In this document: piece by piece, positions 34,120 to 43,610 of the stretch
How the letters are laid out: the number at the start of each line of letters is the position of its first letter
How positions within the stretch are numbered: position 1 is the first letter of the stretch
Assembly (NCBI RefSeq): GCF_000717915.1
Contig: NZ_JOCX01000006.1
Coordinates: 62,001 to 126,000, forward strand
Origin: Streptomyces sp. NRRL S-244
GTDB taxonomy: Bacteria; Actinomycetota; Actinomycetes; Streptomycetales; Streptomycetaceae
Reading direction: 5' to 3'
DNA length: 64,000 nt
The notes under the pieces: model-generated
The model's database searches: none
Told to the model about the DNA's origin: nothing
What the model saw: the letters and a program-made list of their open reading frames with translations, nothing else
Position numbers and translations under genes: made by a program

Positions 34120-35994
34120 TCAGCTGCGCTGCGCGTCGGCCGTGAACTGTCCGATGCGGAACACGACGAACTCGGCGGGGTAGGTGGGTGCCACGCCGAT
34201 CAGGCAGATCAGCCGCCCGTTGTCGAGGTCGTTCTGGGTCATGGTGGTGCGGTCGCAGCGGACGAAGAAGGCCTCCTCCGGCTTGGTGCCGAGCAGGGCC
34301 CCGGTCCGCCAGACGGTGATCAGGAAGTCCTCGACGGTCTGCCGTACGGAGGCCCACAGCCGCTCGTTGTTCGGCTCGAACACCGCCCACTGGGTGGACT
34401 TCTCGATGGAGTGCTCCAGGTAGATGAAGAGCCGGCGCACGTTGACGTACTTCCACTCCGGGTCCGAGCTCATCGTCCGGGCGCCCCACACCCGCCGGGC
34501 CCGGCCCTCGAAGAAGCGCAGGGCGTTGACGCCCTCCGGGTTGAGGACGGACTGCCGGTCGTAGGTGACGTTGGCGGTGAAGTCGTTGATGCCGAGGAGG
34601 ACTTCGTTGGCGGGGGCCTTGTGCACCCCGCGCTCGACGTCGCTGCGGGCGTACACGCCGGCGACGTACCCGGACGGCGGCACGTCGATCACCGGCGGTG
34701 GTGCGCCCGGGTCGGGGCGCCGGCTCGGGTCGGTGATCCGGACCCAGGGGTAGTAGAGCGCGGCGTACTTGGTGTCGAACTGGGCGCGGAACCGGCGCAC
34801 TTCGGAGATCGAGCTGTCGCGGGGCGGGTCGACGATCGCCATCCGGTAGCGCAGCCGCTCGCAGTGGCCGATGAGGAGGTCGACGGCGGTCTTCTGCTCT
34901 CCGGCGGCCAGGGTCACGGTGTCGGGGAGGGCGACGATGGCGATGTCGTCGATCTCGGCCAGCGCGCCGAGCCCGCGGGCGGGGTCGGTGAGGCTGTCGG
35001 GATTGGCCTCCTTGCCGCCCAGGTCCTGCGCGGACAGTTCCAGCCCGTCGCCGCCGCGGGTCAGGTGGGCGCCGGGCTGCCCGAGGGTGAGCAGGGCGGC
35101 GAGCCGGGCGCCGGGGGTGGGCGGGGGCGTTCCGGCCGCGGGCCTTGCGGTGTCGAGCCAGACGAGGGAGAACTCGTCGGCCGGATCGGCGGCCTGGAGT
35201 ACGTTGCCCACCGAGCGCGGGTGCCGGTCGTCGAGCTCCAGTTCGTTGTACACGTCGACGCGCTCGCCCAGGCGTACGGTGACGGCCAGCGTCAGGTGGA
35301 AGACGGCGGTGCCGGCCGCGACGGGCTCGAAGTCGTCCTGGCCCTTCAGATAGCCGAGGACCCCGTCCGCGCGGCGGACGACGGTCCTGACGTTGGCGGG
35401 CACCGGCGGGGTGTCGTCGGAGAGGGAGGGCACGTTCCCGCCGGTCAGCTGGACGAGCTCCACGGCGGCGCCCGGCTGGACGCCTGTGAGCCGGGGCGCT
35501 CCGTCGCTGCCGGCGATCAGGATGTTCTTGCCGCGCCGGAAGGTCACCGTGACGGCGATCCGGGCGCCCGCGGAGCCCGGCCAGCGGGCCCGCCAGTACA
35601 GCAGCGGGGTGCCCGTCGCCGGGACGGCCAGGGAGGCGAAGTTGGCGTCGACGGCGGGGGGCGCGTCCTCGGCGGCGCTCGCGCGGACGAACGGGAAGAC
35701 CCGGGAGACGTACAGCCGGCGTCCGCCGTTGGCGAAGAAGGCCCGGGCGGCGAGGGCGAGCTGGCAGTCCTCGTCACCGATCTTCAGTCCGCCGAAGGCC
35801 CGTTCGTACTCGGTGAAGCTGGTGACCAGTGCCGGTCCGGGCAGCACGGTGGGACCGCCCGGAAGGAGGTACGGCACCGGTCCGTACTCGGTGCGCCCCG
35901 CCATGGCGAACGTGCTCGTCGGCACGCCCTCGATGGACCGTGAGCGGAAGCTGGTCTCCTCGACGTAGACGCCGGGGGTCAGGTACTCGGGCAT
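34120..35994 (-). CDS. cis2: CIS contractile sheath protein (Cis2-like)
   Basis: 624 residues. The N-terminus MPEYLTPGVYVEETSFRSRS is the near-invariant opening of eCIS sheaths, followed by TSTFAMAGRTEYGP. The C-terminus has YYPWVRITDPSRR, YKYVNVRRLFIYLEHSIEK-type segments, WAVFEPNNERLWASVRQTVE, EAFFVRCDRTTMTQNDLDNG and IGVAPTYPAEFVVFRIGQFT. Contraction of this sheath drives the inner tube. The ATG at 35994 has GAGGAG at suitable spacing, 23 bases downstream of the preceding stop. Confidence 0.96.
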   Translation of the reverse strand: MPEYLTPGVYVEETSFRSRSIEGVPTSTFAMAGRTEYGPVPYLLPGGPTVLPGPALVTSFTEYERAFGGLKIGDEDCQLALAARAFFANGGRRLYVSRVFPFVRASAAEDAPPAVDANFASLAVPATGTPLLYWRARWPGSAGARIAVTVTFRRGKNILIAGSDGAPRLTGVQPGAAVELVQLTGGNVPSLSDDTPPVPANVRTVVRRADGVLGYLKGQDDFEPVAAGTAVFHLTLAVTVRLGERVDVYNELELDDRHPRSVGNVLQAADPADEFSLVWLDTARPAAGTPPPTPGARLAALLTLGQPGAHLTRGGDGLELSAQDLGGKEANPDSLTDPARGLGALAEIDDIAIVALPDTVTLAAGEQKTAVDLLIGHCERLRYRMAIVDPPRDSSISEVRRFRAQFDTKYAALYYPWVRITDPSRRPDPGAPPPVIDVPPSGYVAGVYARSDVERGVHKAPANEVLLGINDFTANVTYDRQSVLNPEGVNALRFFEGRARRVWGARTMSSDPEWKYVNVRRLFIYLEHSIEKSTQWAVFEPNNERLWASVRQTVEDFLITVWRTGALLGTKPEEAFFVRCDRTTMTQNDLDNGRLICLIGVAPTYPAEFVVFRIGQFTADAQRS

Positions 35995-36017
35995 GTACGG
36001 GTCTCCTCGGTCACGGG

Positions 36018-36911
36018 TCAGGCGGGGGCGTGCGGCAGGTCGGCGGCGTGGACCACCTGACCGACGGTGAGGGCGCGGACGGTGTCGGCGGCGCAGGTGC
36101 GGTATCCGGCCGGGAGGGCGGTGCCGCGCAGCACCGCGTTGTCGAGGTCCTGGGGGCGGGGCGGGTTGGCGCTGCGGACGATCGGCTCGGCGACGAGGTC
36201 GGCCAGCGGATCGGCGGGAGCGTCCGCGCGGGGGTCGGGGGCGTGGGTGCGCAGGGCGACGGCGAACCGGGAGGGGGCCGGGTACGGGAGCACTCCGACC
36301 CCGTCGATCAGCAGCAGCACCTGGCCGTGCTCGTCGCCGTGGGCCCAGCCGAGCGGGACGCCGCCCGGCCCGAAGGCGTCCACCCGCGGCCAGCGCACGG
36401 GGGTGGCGGCGGCGTCCGGGCGTACGACGCGCAGCCGCAGGCCGGTCGTGCCCCGCGGTACGGGGTAGGCGGGGCCGGGCAGCAGCCAGGGGATCAACAG
36501 GCGGGCGGCGGCGGGGACATGGGGGGCGGTGGGCGGCCGCTCATCGGCGCCGGAGAGTTCGGCGCGGGTCCACAGCGGTACGGAGAAGCGGCGGGGTATC
36601 CAGCGCCGGGCGGGGTCGTCGACCCGTACGGTGACGGCGGCGGGGAGGCCGCCCGCGGTGGCGTGGCGCAGGACGAACCCGGTGGCGCCGTGCCCTTCGA
36701 GCGAGCGGACCGGGCCGTCGGGGCGGCGCCGGCGGCGGCCCGGTACGGGGTCGCTCTCGCAGCCCACGCGCAGCCCCGGCCCGGCGGCGGCGCGGCTCCT
36801 GGCGTCGAGGGGCCGGACGGCCAGCGCGAGCCGGTGCAGTACGTCGACCGGACCGGCCTCCACGGTGATCCGCCGGTCCGGGCCGCCAGAGCCGCCGGTC
36901 CCCGGCGTCAT
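36018..36911 (-). CDS. CIS-locus protein of unknown function
   Basis: 297 residues, no membrane segments or signal peptide. Residues about 10-130 look beta-rich (ITVEAGPVDVLHRLALAVRP, AAVTVRVDDPARRWIPRRFS), reminiscent of a carboxypeptidase-regulatory or Ig-like sandwich, and the later part (about 160-215) has GPGGVPLGWAHGDEHGQVLL. It lies between the DUF4255 gene (ATGA overlap) and the main sheath gene, where several actinobacterial CIS loci carry an unassigned protein. I do not recognise the family with confidence. Confidence 0.75.
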   Translation of the reverse strand: MTPGTGGSGGPDRRITVEAGPVDVLHRLALAVRPLDARSRAAAGPGLRVGCESDPVPGRRRRRPDGPVRSLEGHGATGFVLRHATAGGLPAAVTVRVDDPARRWIPRRFSVPLWTRAELSGADERPPTAPHVPAAARLLIPWLLPGPAYPVPRGTTGLRLRVVRPDAAATPVRWPRVDAFGPGGVPLGWAHGDEHGQVLLLIDGVGVLPYPAPSRFAVALRTHAPDPRADAPADPLADLVAEPIVRSANPPRPQDLDNAVLRGTALPAGYRTCAADTVRALTVGQVVHAADLPHAPA

Positions 36912-37528
36912 CGGAGCGGCCCCGCCGACGACCCCGCCGACGACCCGGCCGACGTCCCGGCGGCGACCACGGTGACCTCGCCCGCGGCGGGCCCGGCTGG
37001 ACCGTCGATCCGGATGACCCGGGCCACGTACGGCAGGCAGAGCCGGTAGTCGGTGGTCATCGCCTGGAAGGCCTCGCTCATCGAGTCCATCGCCAGCTCG
37101 TCGGGGACGATCTGCACCGAGTCCCCCGCGAGCCAGTCCCCGCTCGGGTGCAGCAGCGGCCCGGTCAGCAGGCCCTCGGTCTCCAGGATCCGGGCGACCA
37201 GCCCCAGCCATTCGAGCTCCGCCTCCACGAACTGGTCCCAGGCGGCGATCATCAGGTGCATCCGCAGCGGCAGCCGGGGCAGCCCGTCCTGCGCGGCCAT
37301 CGCCGCCAGCGCGGGCCGGGTCTCGCGGTCGATGCTCAGGCGGTAGCAGTAGACGGACACCGCCGGATTGCGGATGACGGAGCCCGGGGTGTCCACCTTG
37401 TCGAAGTCGACGGGCCCGGCGAGGACGGCCTCCGGGCGGCGCCCCGCCGGGATCTCCTCGGCGAAGCGCCGGTTGAGCAGCGCGACGACGCTGCGCCCCA
37501 CGGCGGCGAGTGCCCGGTATCCAGCCAT
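36908..37528 (-). CDS. cis16: DUF4255/Pvc16 N-terminal family protein, tube/sheath terminator (Cis16/Afp16-like)
   Basis: 206 residues, first gene of the CIS operon. YRALAAVGRSVVALLNRRFA at the start and NPAVSVYCYRLSIDRETRPA, LRMHLMIAAWDQFVEAELEW, LVARILETEGLLTG, DWLAGDSVQIVPDEL are the landmarks of DUF4255 proteins. The Afp16 counterpart caps the tube and sheath and helps fix particle length. An Ala/Ser/Gly C-tail repeats SAGSSAGSSAG. The ATG at 37528 follows a 132-bp divergent intergenic region holding the operon promoter. Confidence 0.92.
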   Translation of the reverse strand: MAGYRALAAVGRSVVALLNRRFAEEIPAGRRPEAVLAGPVDFDKVDTPGSVIRNPAVSVYCYRLSIDRETRPALAAMAAQDGLPRLPLRMHLMIAAWDQFVEAELEWLGLVARILETEGLLTGPLLHPSGDWLAGDSVQIVPDELAMDSMSEAFQAMTTDYRLCLPYVARVIRIDGPAGPAAGEVTVVAAGTSAGSSAGSSAGPLR

Positions 37529-37660
37529 GGGCCGATGCTGCGGCCCCTCCCGTCACGGGCGCGTTGCGCGGCCCGGCGGCGGCGATGGCCGGGCGACGAA
37601 CCGGTGACACCGCGGGGCCCACACTCGGGTGCGCCTGCCCCCTCACCCAGGAGAGCCCAC
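37529..37660. promoter_or_regulatory. Divergent promoter region of the CIS operon
   Basis: The 132 bases between the first operon gene (minus) and the coiled-coil gene (plus) must contain both promoters. I see a GC-rich sequence without a clear -10/-35 pair; the plus gene has CAGGAGAG six bases before its ATG. It is the only sizeable gap upstream of the whole locus. Confidence 0.5.
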
Positions 37661-38572
37661 ATGAGCAGCACCGCGCACCACCCCCCGGCCGGCACCCCTA
37701 CGGGCGGCTGCGATCCCGGCGCGATCGACGAACTCGCCTGCGTCGCCGCGGGCATCCAGCGCCGGGCCGAGGTCACCCAGCAGCACCTGCCCCAACTACG
37801 GGAATTTCAGGCGAAGTTCAACAGCGCCCGGACCGAGTACACGAAGGCCCGGCTGGCCGCGAAGACCGATCTGGACGAGGCGGCGGCGACGCTCGCCAAG
37901 GTGCGCGAACAGATCCGCTGCCGGGTCACCCACGAGCAGCGCCACTGTCTGCACCAGGCCGTCGACAAGGTCTTCGACGAGATCCGCCGCTGCGCGGGCG
38001 GCTGGGGCTGCTGCGTGGACGACTGCGGGTGCGATTTCGACGACACGGTCGGCAGGGAGGACACGGTCGCCACGCTCTCGGCGCGCATCGCCCGGTACAC
38101 GGCGGACACCCTGAAGGCCGCGGCCTGCTTCACCGACCTGGACGGGGAGCTGACGGCGCTGCCGGAGCGCGCGGCGAAGATCAAGACGGACGCGGCCCAG
38201 CTGCTGGCGGACGTGTGCGACGCGGTCCTGGGCAAGGACGTCGTACGCCTCTACGCGCGGCTGCTGGTGCTGCTCCGCCGCATCGCGGAGGCCTGGCGGG
38301 GGTTCGCGGGCGTCTCCGAGTTCGTCGACTGCCTGTGCAAGGCCCTGCTGTGCGTGCTCAAGGGCTGGCAGGCGATCGCCGTACTGGAGGGCGCCCGCGC
38401 CGAGCTGCTGTGCAAGGAGGAGACGCGGAAGGCGGCGTGCGAGCGCAAGCAGAAGGAGACGGTCGAGGAGGTCATGGCGGAGTACGCCCGCCTGTGCCCG
38501 CCGTGCACCGCGCACCCCGACGGGGCCGAGGAGGAGGATCCGGACGAGGACGGCGCCGCCGACGCGGCCTGA
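37661..38572 (+). CDS. Cys-rich coiled-coil protein divergent from the CIS operon
   Basis: 303 residues, unknown family. Long amphipathic helices occupy most of the protein (about 25-130 and 140-280; for example LDEAAATLAKVREQIRCRVT and EVMAEYARLCPPC), with an acidic C-tail (EEEDPDEDGAADAA). More than fifteen Cys occur, several paired: CAGGWGCCVDDCGCDFDD near 110-125, CLCKALLCVLKG, CPPC. A Cys-rich soluble protein is unusual in this organism group and may bind metal or be disulphide-linked. It lies directly opposite the CIS promoter, so an accessory role is plausible but not shown. ATG at 37661 with AGGAG upstream. Confidence 0.82.
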   Translation: MSSTAHHPPAGTPTGGCDPGAIDELACVAAGIQRRAEVTQQHLPQLREFQAKFNSARTEYTKARLAAKTDLDEAAATLAKVREQIRCRVTHEQRHCLHQAVDKVFDEIRRCAGGWGCCVDDCGCDFDDTVGREDTVATLSARIARYTADTLKAAACFTDLDGELTALPERAAKIKTDAAQLLADVCDAVLGKDVVRLYARLLVLLRRIAEAWRGFAGVSEFVDCLCKALLCVLKGWQAIAVLEGARAELLCKEETRKAACERKQKETVEEVMAEYARLCPPCTAHPDGAEEEDPDEDGAADAA

Positions 38573-38619
38573 CCCTCCCCGTACCTCCTCCCGTACCTCC
38601 TCCCGGCCCGCGGCCCGGC

Positions 38620-40629
38620 CTACTCCCAGTCGTCCCAGGGCGGGTCCGTGTCGTCGAAGTCGAAGGGCGGTTCCTCGTCGGCGTGCGGGGCCGGGGGCTC
38701 CGGCGCCGCGGCCTGCGGCGGGGCCTGGGGCGACGGGACCGGGAGCGACGCGGCCGCGGCGGCGCCCGTCCCGGCCAGCGCGGCCAGGATCCCCTCGGCG
38801 TACTTGGCCAGCTTGGCCTCACCGACGCCGCTGATCGTGCCCAGCTCCTCCACCGTGCCGGGCAGCCGGGTCGCGACCTCCCGCAGCGTCGCGTCGTGGA
38901 AGACCACGTACGCGGGGACGCCCTGCTCCTTCGCCGTCGCGGCCCGCCAGGCGCGCAGGGCCTCGAACACCGGCACGGCCGCCGCCGGCAGGTCGACCGG
39001 GACCCGCCCGGCCTTCCCGGAGCCGGAGCCCGAGCCGGAGGACTTGCGGGCCGCGGGGGCCGGCGCTGCCTCCTTGCGCATCGGCACGCTGCGGCGCCCG
39101 CCCAGCACCTCGCCGCTGGCGTCCGTGAGCACCAGCGTCCCGTAGTCCCCCTCGACCGCCAGCAGCCCCGAGGCCAGCAGCTGCCGTACGACCCCGCGCC
39201 ACTCCGCGGTGCTCAGGTCCGTGCCGATCCCGAACACCGACAGCGCGTCGTGGTCGAACTGGATGACCTTGGCCGTCTTCTTGCCCTGGAGGATGTCGAT
39301 GATCTGGCCGGCACCGAACTTCTGCCGCCGCTCCTTCGCCAGCCGCCACACCGTGGACATCAGCTTCTGCGCGGCGACCGTGCCGTCCCAGGACTCGGCC
39401 GGGGTCAGGCAGGTGTCGCAGTTGCCGCACGGCCCGGCGGCCGCCTGCCCGAAGTACGCGAGCAGCCGCACCCGGCGGCACTCGACCGTCTCGCACAGCG
39501 CGAGCATCGCGTCGAGGTGCGCGGCCAGGGAGCGGCGGTGCGCCTCGTCGCCCTCGGAGCCCTCGATCATCTTGCGCTGCTGCACCACGTCCTGGAGCCC
39601 GTACGCGAGCCAGGCCGTGGCCGGCTCCCCGTCGCGCCCGGCGCGACCGGTCTCCTGGTAGTAGCCCTCGACCGACTTCGGCAGGTCCAGGTGGGCCACG
39701 AAGCGCACGTCCGGCTTGTCGATGCCCATGCCGAAGGCGATCGTGGCCACCACCACGACCCCGTCCTCCCGCAGGAAGCGCGCCTGGTTCGCCGCGCGCG
39801 TACGGGAGTCCATGCCCGCGTGGTACGCGACCGCGTCGATGCCGTGCTCCACCAGGAAGGCGGCGGTCTTCTCCACGGAGGCCCGCGACAGGCAGTAGAC
39901 GACTCCGGCGTCCCCGTCGTGCTCGGTGCGGATCAGCTCCAGCAGCTGCCGGGTCGGGTTGTTCTTCGGGGCGATCCGGTACTGGATGTTGGGCCGGTCG
40001 AAGCTGGCGACGAAGTGCCGGGCCTCCCCCTCCGCCAGGCCCAGCCGGGCCGCGATCTCGGCGTGCGTGGCCTCGGTGGCCGTCGCCGTCAGCGCGATCC
40101 GCGGCACCTTGGGCCAGCGCTCGTGCAGCATCGACAGCGCCAGGTAGTCGGGCCGGAAGTCGTGGCCCCACTGGGCGACGCAGTGCGCCTCGTCGATCGC
40201 GAAGAGCGACACCGTGCCCCGGTCGAGCAGCCGCTGGGTGCCCTCGGTGCGCAGCCGCTCCGGCGCCAGGTACAGCAGGTCCAGCTCACCGGCGAGGAAG
40301 GCCTGCTCGACGGCCTGCCGCTCGTACGGGTCCTGGGTCGAGTTGAGGAACCCGGCCCGCACCCCGAGGGCGGTCAGGGCGTCCACCTGGTCCTGCATGA
40401 GCGCGATCAGCGGCGAGATCACCACGCCCGTACCGGCTCTGACCAGCGCGGGGATCTGGTAGCAGAGGGATTTGCCGCCGCCCGTGGGCATCAGGACCAG
40501 CGCATCGCCACCGCCGGCCACGTGCTCGATGATCTGCTGCTGCTCGCCGCGGAAGGAGTCGTATCCGAAGACGCGGTGCAGCACCTCAAGGGCATCGGGG
40601 GTCTCGGTGGGGGCGTCGACAAGGCTCAT
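38620..40629 (-). CDS. recQ: ATP-dependent DNA helicase RecQ
   Basis: 669 residues, 3'-5' superfamily-2 helicase acting in recombination and replication repair. Walker A is MPTGGGKS (about 46-53), Walker B DEAH within [20 protein letters not shown]; motif VI is [13 protein letters not shown]. The zinc-binding Cys cluster of the RecQ-Ct domain is present ([15 protein letters not shown] near 370-400), followed by a winged helix and an HRDC domain ([20 protein letters not shown] ... [20 protein letters not shown]). The C-tail is Pro/Ala-rich and acidic. Convergent with the coiled-coil gene. Confidence 0.96.
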   Translation of the reverse strand: MSLVDAPTETPDALEVLHRVFGYDSFRGEQQQIIEHVAGGGDALVLMPTGGGKSLCYQIPALVRAGTGVVISPLIALMQDQVDALTALGVRAGFLNSTQDPYERQAVEQAFLAGELDLLYLAPERLRTEGTQRLLDRGTVSLFAIDEAHCVAQWGHDFRPDYLALSMLHERWPKVPRIALTATATEATHAEIAARLGLAEGEARHFVASFDRPNIQYRIAPKNNPTRQLLELIRTEHDGDAGVVYCLSRASVEKTAAFLVEHGIDAVAYHAGMDSRTRAANQARFLREDGVVVVATIAFGMGIDKPDVRFVAHLDLPKSVEGYYQETGRAGRDGEPATAWLAYGLQDVVQQRKMIEGSEGDEAHRRSLAAHLDAMLALCETVECRRVRLLAYFGQAAAGPCGNCDTCLTPAESWDGTVAAQKLMSTVWRLAKERRQKFGAGQIIDILQGKKTAKVIQFDHDALSVFGIGTDLSTAEWRGVVRQLLASGLLAVEGDYGTLVLTDASGEVLGGRRSVPMRKEAAPAPAARKSSGSGSGSGKAGRVPVDLPAAAVPVFEALRAWRAATAKEQGVPAYVVFHDATLREVATRLPGTVEELGTISGVGEAKLAKYAEGILAALAGTGAAAAASLPVPSPQAPPQAAAPEPPAPHADEEPPFDFDDTDPPWDDWE

Positions 40630-40696
40630 CCCAGAAGCCTATCGACCCCCACCGACACCCCCGCCCACATCCGCCGGATCCCCCGACCCGGGGGGG

Positions 40697-41209
40697 CTAC
40701 CCCAGCGCCGCCTCGAAGACCGCGTACGCCTTCTCGTCGAAGAGGACGAAACGGACCTCCTCCACGGGCGCCGCGGCGGCCGCCCGGGCCGTTTCCACGG
40801 CGATGCGGGCGCCGTCGTCCATCGGCCAGCCGAAGATGCCGGTGGAGATCGCCGGGAAGGCGACCGTACGGGCCCCCAGCTCGGCCGCGACCCGCAGGGA
40901 CTCGCGGTAGCAGGAGGCCAGCAGCGCCGAGCGGTCCTCGTCCCGGGACCAGACCGGGCCCACCGTGTGGATCACCCAGTCGGCCGGGAGCCGGCCCGCC
41001 GTCGTGGCCACGGCCCGGCCCGTCGGCAGGCCCTTGCCGTACCGGGAGGCGCGCAGCGCGCGGCAGGCGTCCAGGATCTCGGGGCCGCCGCGCCGGTGGA
41101 TGGCGCCGTCCACGCCCCCGCCGCCGAGCAGCGAGGAGTTCGCGGCGTTGACGATCGCGTCCGCGTGCTCGGCCGTGATGTCGCCCCGGACGAGGGTGAT
41201 GCGCACCAT
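40697..41209 (-). CDS. Macro-domain O-acetyl-ADP-ribose deacetylase-like protein
   Basis: 170 residues, a stand-alone macro domain of the YmdB/MacroD type: ITLVRGDITAEHADAIVNAA, NSSLLGGGGVDGAIHRRGGP with the conserved Asn and Gly-rich loop, ILDACRAL, FPAISTGIFGWPMDDGARIA. Such enzymes hydrolyse O-acetyl-ADP-ribose or mono-ADP-ribosyl-Asp/Glu. Its ATG overlaps the stop of the oxidoreductase gene before it (TGATG), so they are coupled. Confidence 0.93.
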   Translation of the reverse strand: MVRITLVRGDITAEHADAIVNAANSSLLGGGGVDGAIHRRGGPEILDACRALRASRYGKGLPTGRAVATTAGRLPADWVIHTVGPVWSRDEDRSALLASCYRESLRVAAELGARTVAFPAISTGIFGWPMDDGARIAVETARAAAAAPVEEVRFVLFDEKAYAVFEAALG

Positions 41210-42627
41210 CAGGAGGCCTTTCGCAGGTGGCGCCAGACCGCCTTGGCCGCGTTGTGCCCGGACATGCCGTGCACTCCGGGGCCGGGCGGGGTGGCGGAGG
41301 AGCAGAGGAACACGGCCGGGTGGGCCGTCGAGTACGGGAACGCGGACAGCTTGGGCCGCAGCAGCAGCTGGAGCCCGGAGGCCGCCCCGCAGGCGATGTC
41401 GCCGCCGACGTAGTTGGGGTTGCGGGCGGCCAGTTCCGGCGGGCCGGCGGTGGCGCGGGCCAGCACCAGGTCGCGGAAGCCGGGGGCGAAGCGCTCGATC
41501 TGCCGCTCGACGGCGTCGGTGAGGTTGCCGCCCCAGCCCGCGGGGACGTGCCCGTACGCCCAGAACACGTGCTTGCCCTCGGGCGCCCGGCCGGGGTCCA
41601 CCAGGCTGGGCTGGGCGGTGATCAGGAAGGGGTTGCGGGGGGCCCGCCCGCCGGTGGCCAGCTGGAGTGCGGCGTCGATGTCCCGGGCGCGCGGGCCGAT
41701 CTGGACGGTGCCGGCCCGGTGCGGGGCCTCGGCGGTCCAGGGCACGGGGCCGGAGAGCGCGTAGTCGAGCTTGAACGCGGCGGCGCCGTACTTGTACCCG
41801 TCGTACGCGCGCCCCAGCCGGGCGATCCGGGCCAGCGCGGTCGGCGAGGTGTCGAAGACGTAGGCCCGGGCCGGCGGCAGGTCGTCGAGGCGCTTGACCT
41901 CGAAGCCGGTGTGGACCGCGCCGCCGAGGTCGCGCAGGTACCCGGCGAGGGCGTCCGAGATCGACTGCGAGCCGCCGCGCGGCATCGGCCAGCCGTTGGC
42001 GTGTGCGGCCAGGGCGAAGACCAGGCCGACGGCGCTCGTGGCGATCCCGCCCAGCGGGGCGATGACGTGCGCGACGAGCCCGGCGAACAGCGCCCGCGCC
42101 CGCTCGTCCTGGAAGCGGTTCAGCAGCCAGGTGGAGGGCGGCAGTCCGGCGAGCCCGAAGCGGGCCAGGGTGAGCGGGTCCCGGGGCAGGGCGGTCGACG
42201 GCAGGGACATGAAGTCCCGGGCCAGGGTGTCCCACTTGCCGAGGAACGGCTGCACCAGCCGCCGGTACGTGCCCGCGTCGCGCGGCCCGAGGGAGGCGGC
42301 CGTCTCGGAGACGGAGCGGGAGAGCACGGCGGCCGTGCCGTCGTCGAAGGGATGCGCCATGGGCAGCGGGGCGTGCAGCCACTCCAGCCCGTACCGCTTC
42401 AGCGGCATGGTGGAGAACACCGGCGAGCCGATGCCGAGCGGGTGGACGGCCGAGCAGGGGTCGTGCCGGAAGCCCGGGAGCGTGAGCTCCTCGGTGCGGG
42501 CCCCGCCGCCGACCGTCTCGGCGGCCTCGAACACGGCCACCGAGAAGCCGCGCCGGGCCAGCTCGACGGCGGCCGTGAGCCCGTTGGGCCCCGCCCCCAC
42601 CACGACCGCATCGAGAATCGACGGCAC
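41209..42627 (-). CDS. FAD-dependent oxidoreductase, PYROXD2/phytoene-desaturase-like
   Basis: 472 residues. The N-terminal Rossmann fold [20 protein letters not shown] with a following [20 protein letters not shown] binds FAD; the C-terminus ends in [20 protein letters not shown], the FAD-contacting motif of the phytoene-desaturase family. The best general match is the PYROXD2-like branch, whose substrate is unknown; nothing here indicates carotenoid genes nearby. I chose the GTG at 42627 because AAGGAG lies seven bases upstream, whereas the open frame to 42909 has no such site. Coupled to the macro-domain gene. Confidence 0.88.
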   Translation of the reverse strand: MPSILDAVVVGAGPNGLTAAVELARRGFSVAVFEAAETVGGGARTEELTLPGFRHDPCSAVHPLGIGSPVFSTMPLKRYGLEWLHAPLPMAHPFDDGTAAVLSRSVSETAASLGPRDAGTYRRLVQPFLGKWDTLARDFMSLPSTALPRDPLTLARFGLAGLPPSTWLLNRFQDERARALFAGLVAHVIAPLGGIATSAVGLVFALAAHANGWPMPRGGSQSISDALAGYLRDLGGAVHTGFEVKRLDDLPPARAYVFDTSPTALARIARLGRAYDGYKYGAAAFKLDYALSGPVPWTAEAPHRAGTVQIGPRARDIDAALQLATGGRAPRNPFLITAQPSLVDPGRAPEGKHVFWAYGHVPAGWGGNLTDAVERQIERFAPGFRDLVLARATAGPPELAARNPNYVGGDIACGAASGLQLLLRPKLSAFPYSTAHPAVFLCSSATPPGPGVHGMSGHNAAKAVWRHLRKAS

Positions 42628-42743
42628 CTTGAGACTCCTTCGTCCGGCGGCGGCTGCGCTCCCAGGATATTCGCCCCGTCCATACGGGCCCCCGTCCGGC
42701 CCGTCCGCGCCCGGCCGGGCGGCCGCGGGCCGGACGAAGCGGC

Positions 42744-43568
42744 TCACGCCCCGCGCAGGAGTTCGCGGATCCGCAGGGCCGTGGCCTCGTCGCGGCCCAC
42801 GGCGAACGGCAGCTCGTTGTCCCGGTCCACCCGGAACGGGACCCCGGCGACGGTGCTCTGCGCGCCGCCCGCCTCGGCGACCAGCAGCAGTCCGGCCGCG
42901 TGGTCCCACGCCGAGGGCCAGGTGAAGGCGAGGCCGTCCATCTCGCCGCGGGCCACCTTCAGGTACTCCAGACCCGCGGAGCCGCAGGGCCGGGCCGCGA
43001 CCCCGGGCACGTCGAGCCGGGACAGGGTCGCCTTGTCCTCGTCGGAGGTGTACAGCGGGTGGGCCATCGCGACCCGCAGGTCGGCGCCCGGCTCGGGCGA
43101 ACCGCTGTGGATCCGCTCGCCGTTGACGTACGCGCCCTGCCCGCGCACGGCGGTCGCCAGCTCCTCCAGCGCCGGGGCGAAGGTCCAGGAGGCGAGGATC
43201 TCGCCGCGGTGGGCCAGGGCCACCAGGGTGCAGAACGCCGGGTCTCCGGCGACGAACTGCCGGGTGCCGTCCACCGGGTCGACGATCCAGACCGGCGCGT
43301 CGGCGCGCAGCGCCCCGTACACGGTCGGGTCGGCGTGGACCGCCTCCTCGCCGACGACGGCGGAGCCGGGCAGCAGGTGCGTCAGGGAGGCCGTGAGGTG
43401 CTCTTCGGCCTTGCGGTCGGCGACGGTCACCAGATCGTGCGGACCGCTCTTCTGGTCCACCTCGTGGTCGGCGAGCTGCCGGAATCTCGGCATGATCTCG
43501 ACCGCCGCCGCCTTGCGGATCGCTTCTTCCACTGCGGACAGGTCTTGGGCCAGGAACTCTTCGATCAT
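42744..43568 (-). CDS. Inositol-monophosphatase-family phosphatase, HisN-like
   Basis: 274 residues, a Mg-dependent phosphatase of the IMPase superfamily. Metal ligands are visible: the GEEAVHAD site, [20 protein letters not shown] and [20 protein letters not shown]. In Actinobacteria this sequence type is most often histidinol-phosphatase (HisN), but inositol or other phosphomonoesters are possible. The ATG at 43568 is preferred; the frame extends to 43604 without homology. It follows the permease gene by 42 bases on the same strand. Confidence 0.85.
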   Translation of the reverse strand: MIEEFLAQDLSAVEEAIRKAAAVEIMPRFRQLADHEVDQKSGPHDLVTVADRKAEEHLTASLTHLLPGSAVVGEEAVHADPTVYGALRADAPVWIVDPVDGTRQFVAGDPAFCTLVALAHRGEILASWTFAPALEELATAVRGQGAYVNGERIHSGSPEPGADLRVAMAHPLYTSDEDKATLSRLDVPGVAARPCGSAGLEYLKVARGEMDGLAFTWPSAWDHAAGLLLVAEAGGAQSTVAGVPFRVDRDNELPFAVGRDEATALRIRELLRGA

Positions 43569-43610
43569 GCCCCCATCACACCACGCCCGGCTGACAAACC
43601 CCACCGGTCG

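Noticed and set aside
12012..37528. Prophage remnant
   Set aside because: Tail-type genes only; no capsid, terminase, portal, integrase or lysis gene, and an AAA+ ATPase plus DUF4255 protein are hallmarks of CIS loci.
12012..37528. Type VI secretion system
   Set aside because: No TssB/TssC pair, ClpV, TssJLM membrane complex or TssK; this organism group is not double-membraned.
38573..38619. Direct repeat CGTACCTCCTCC between convergent genes
   Set aside because: Short GC-rich low-complexity repeat with no further support as a site or terminator.
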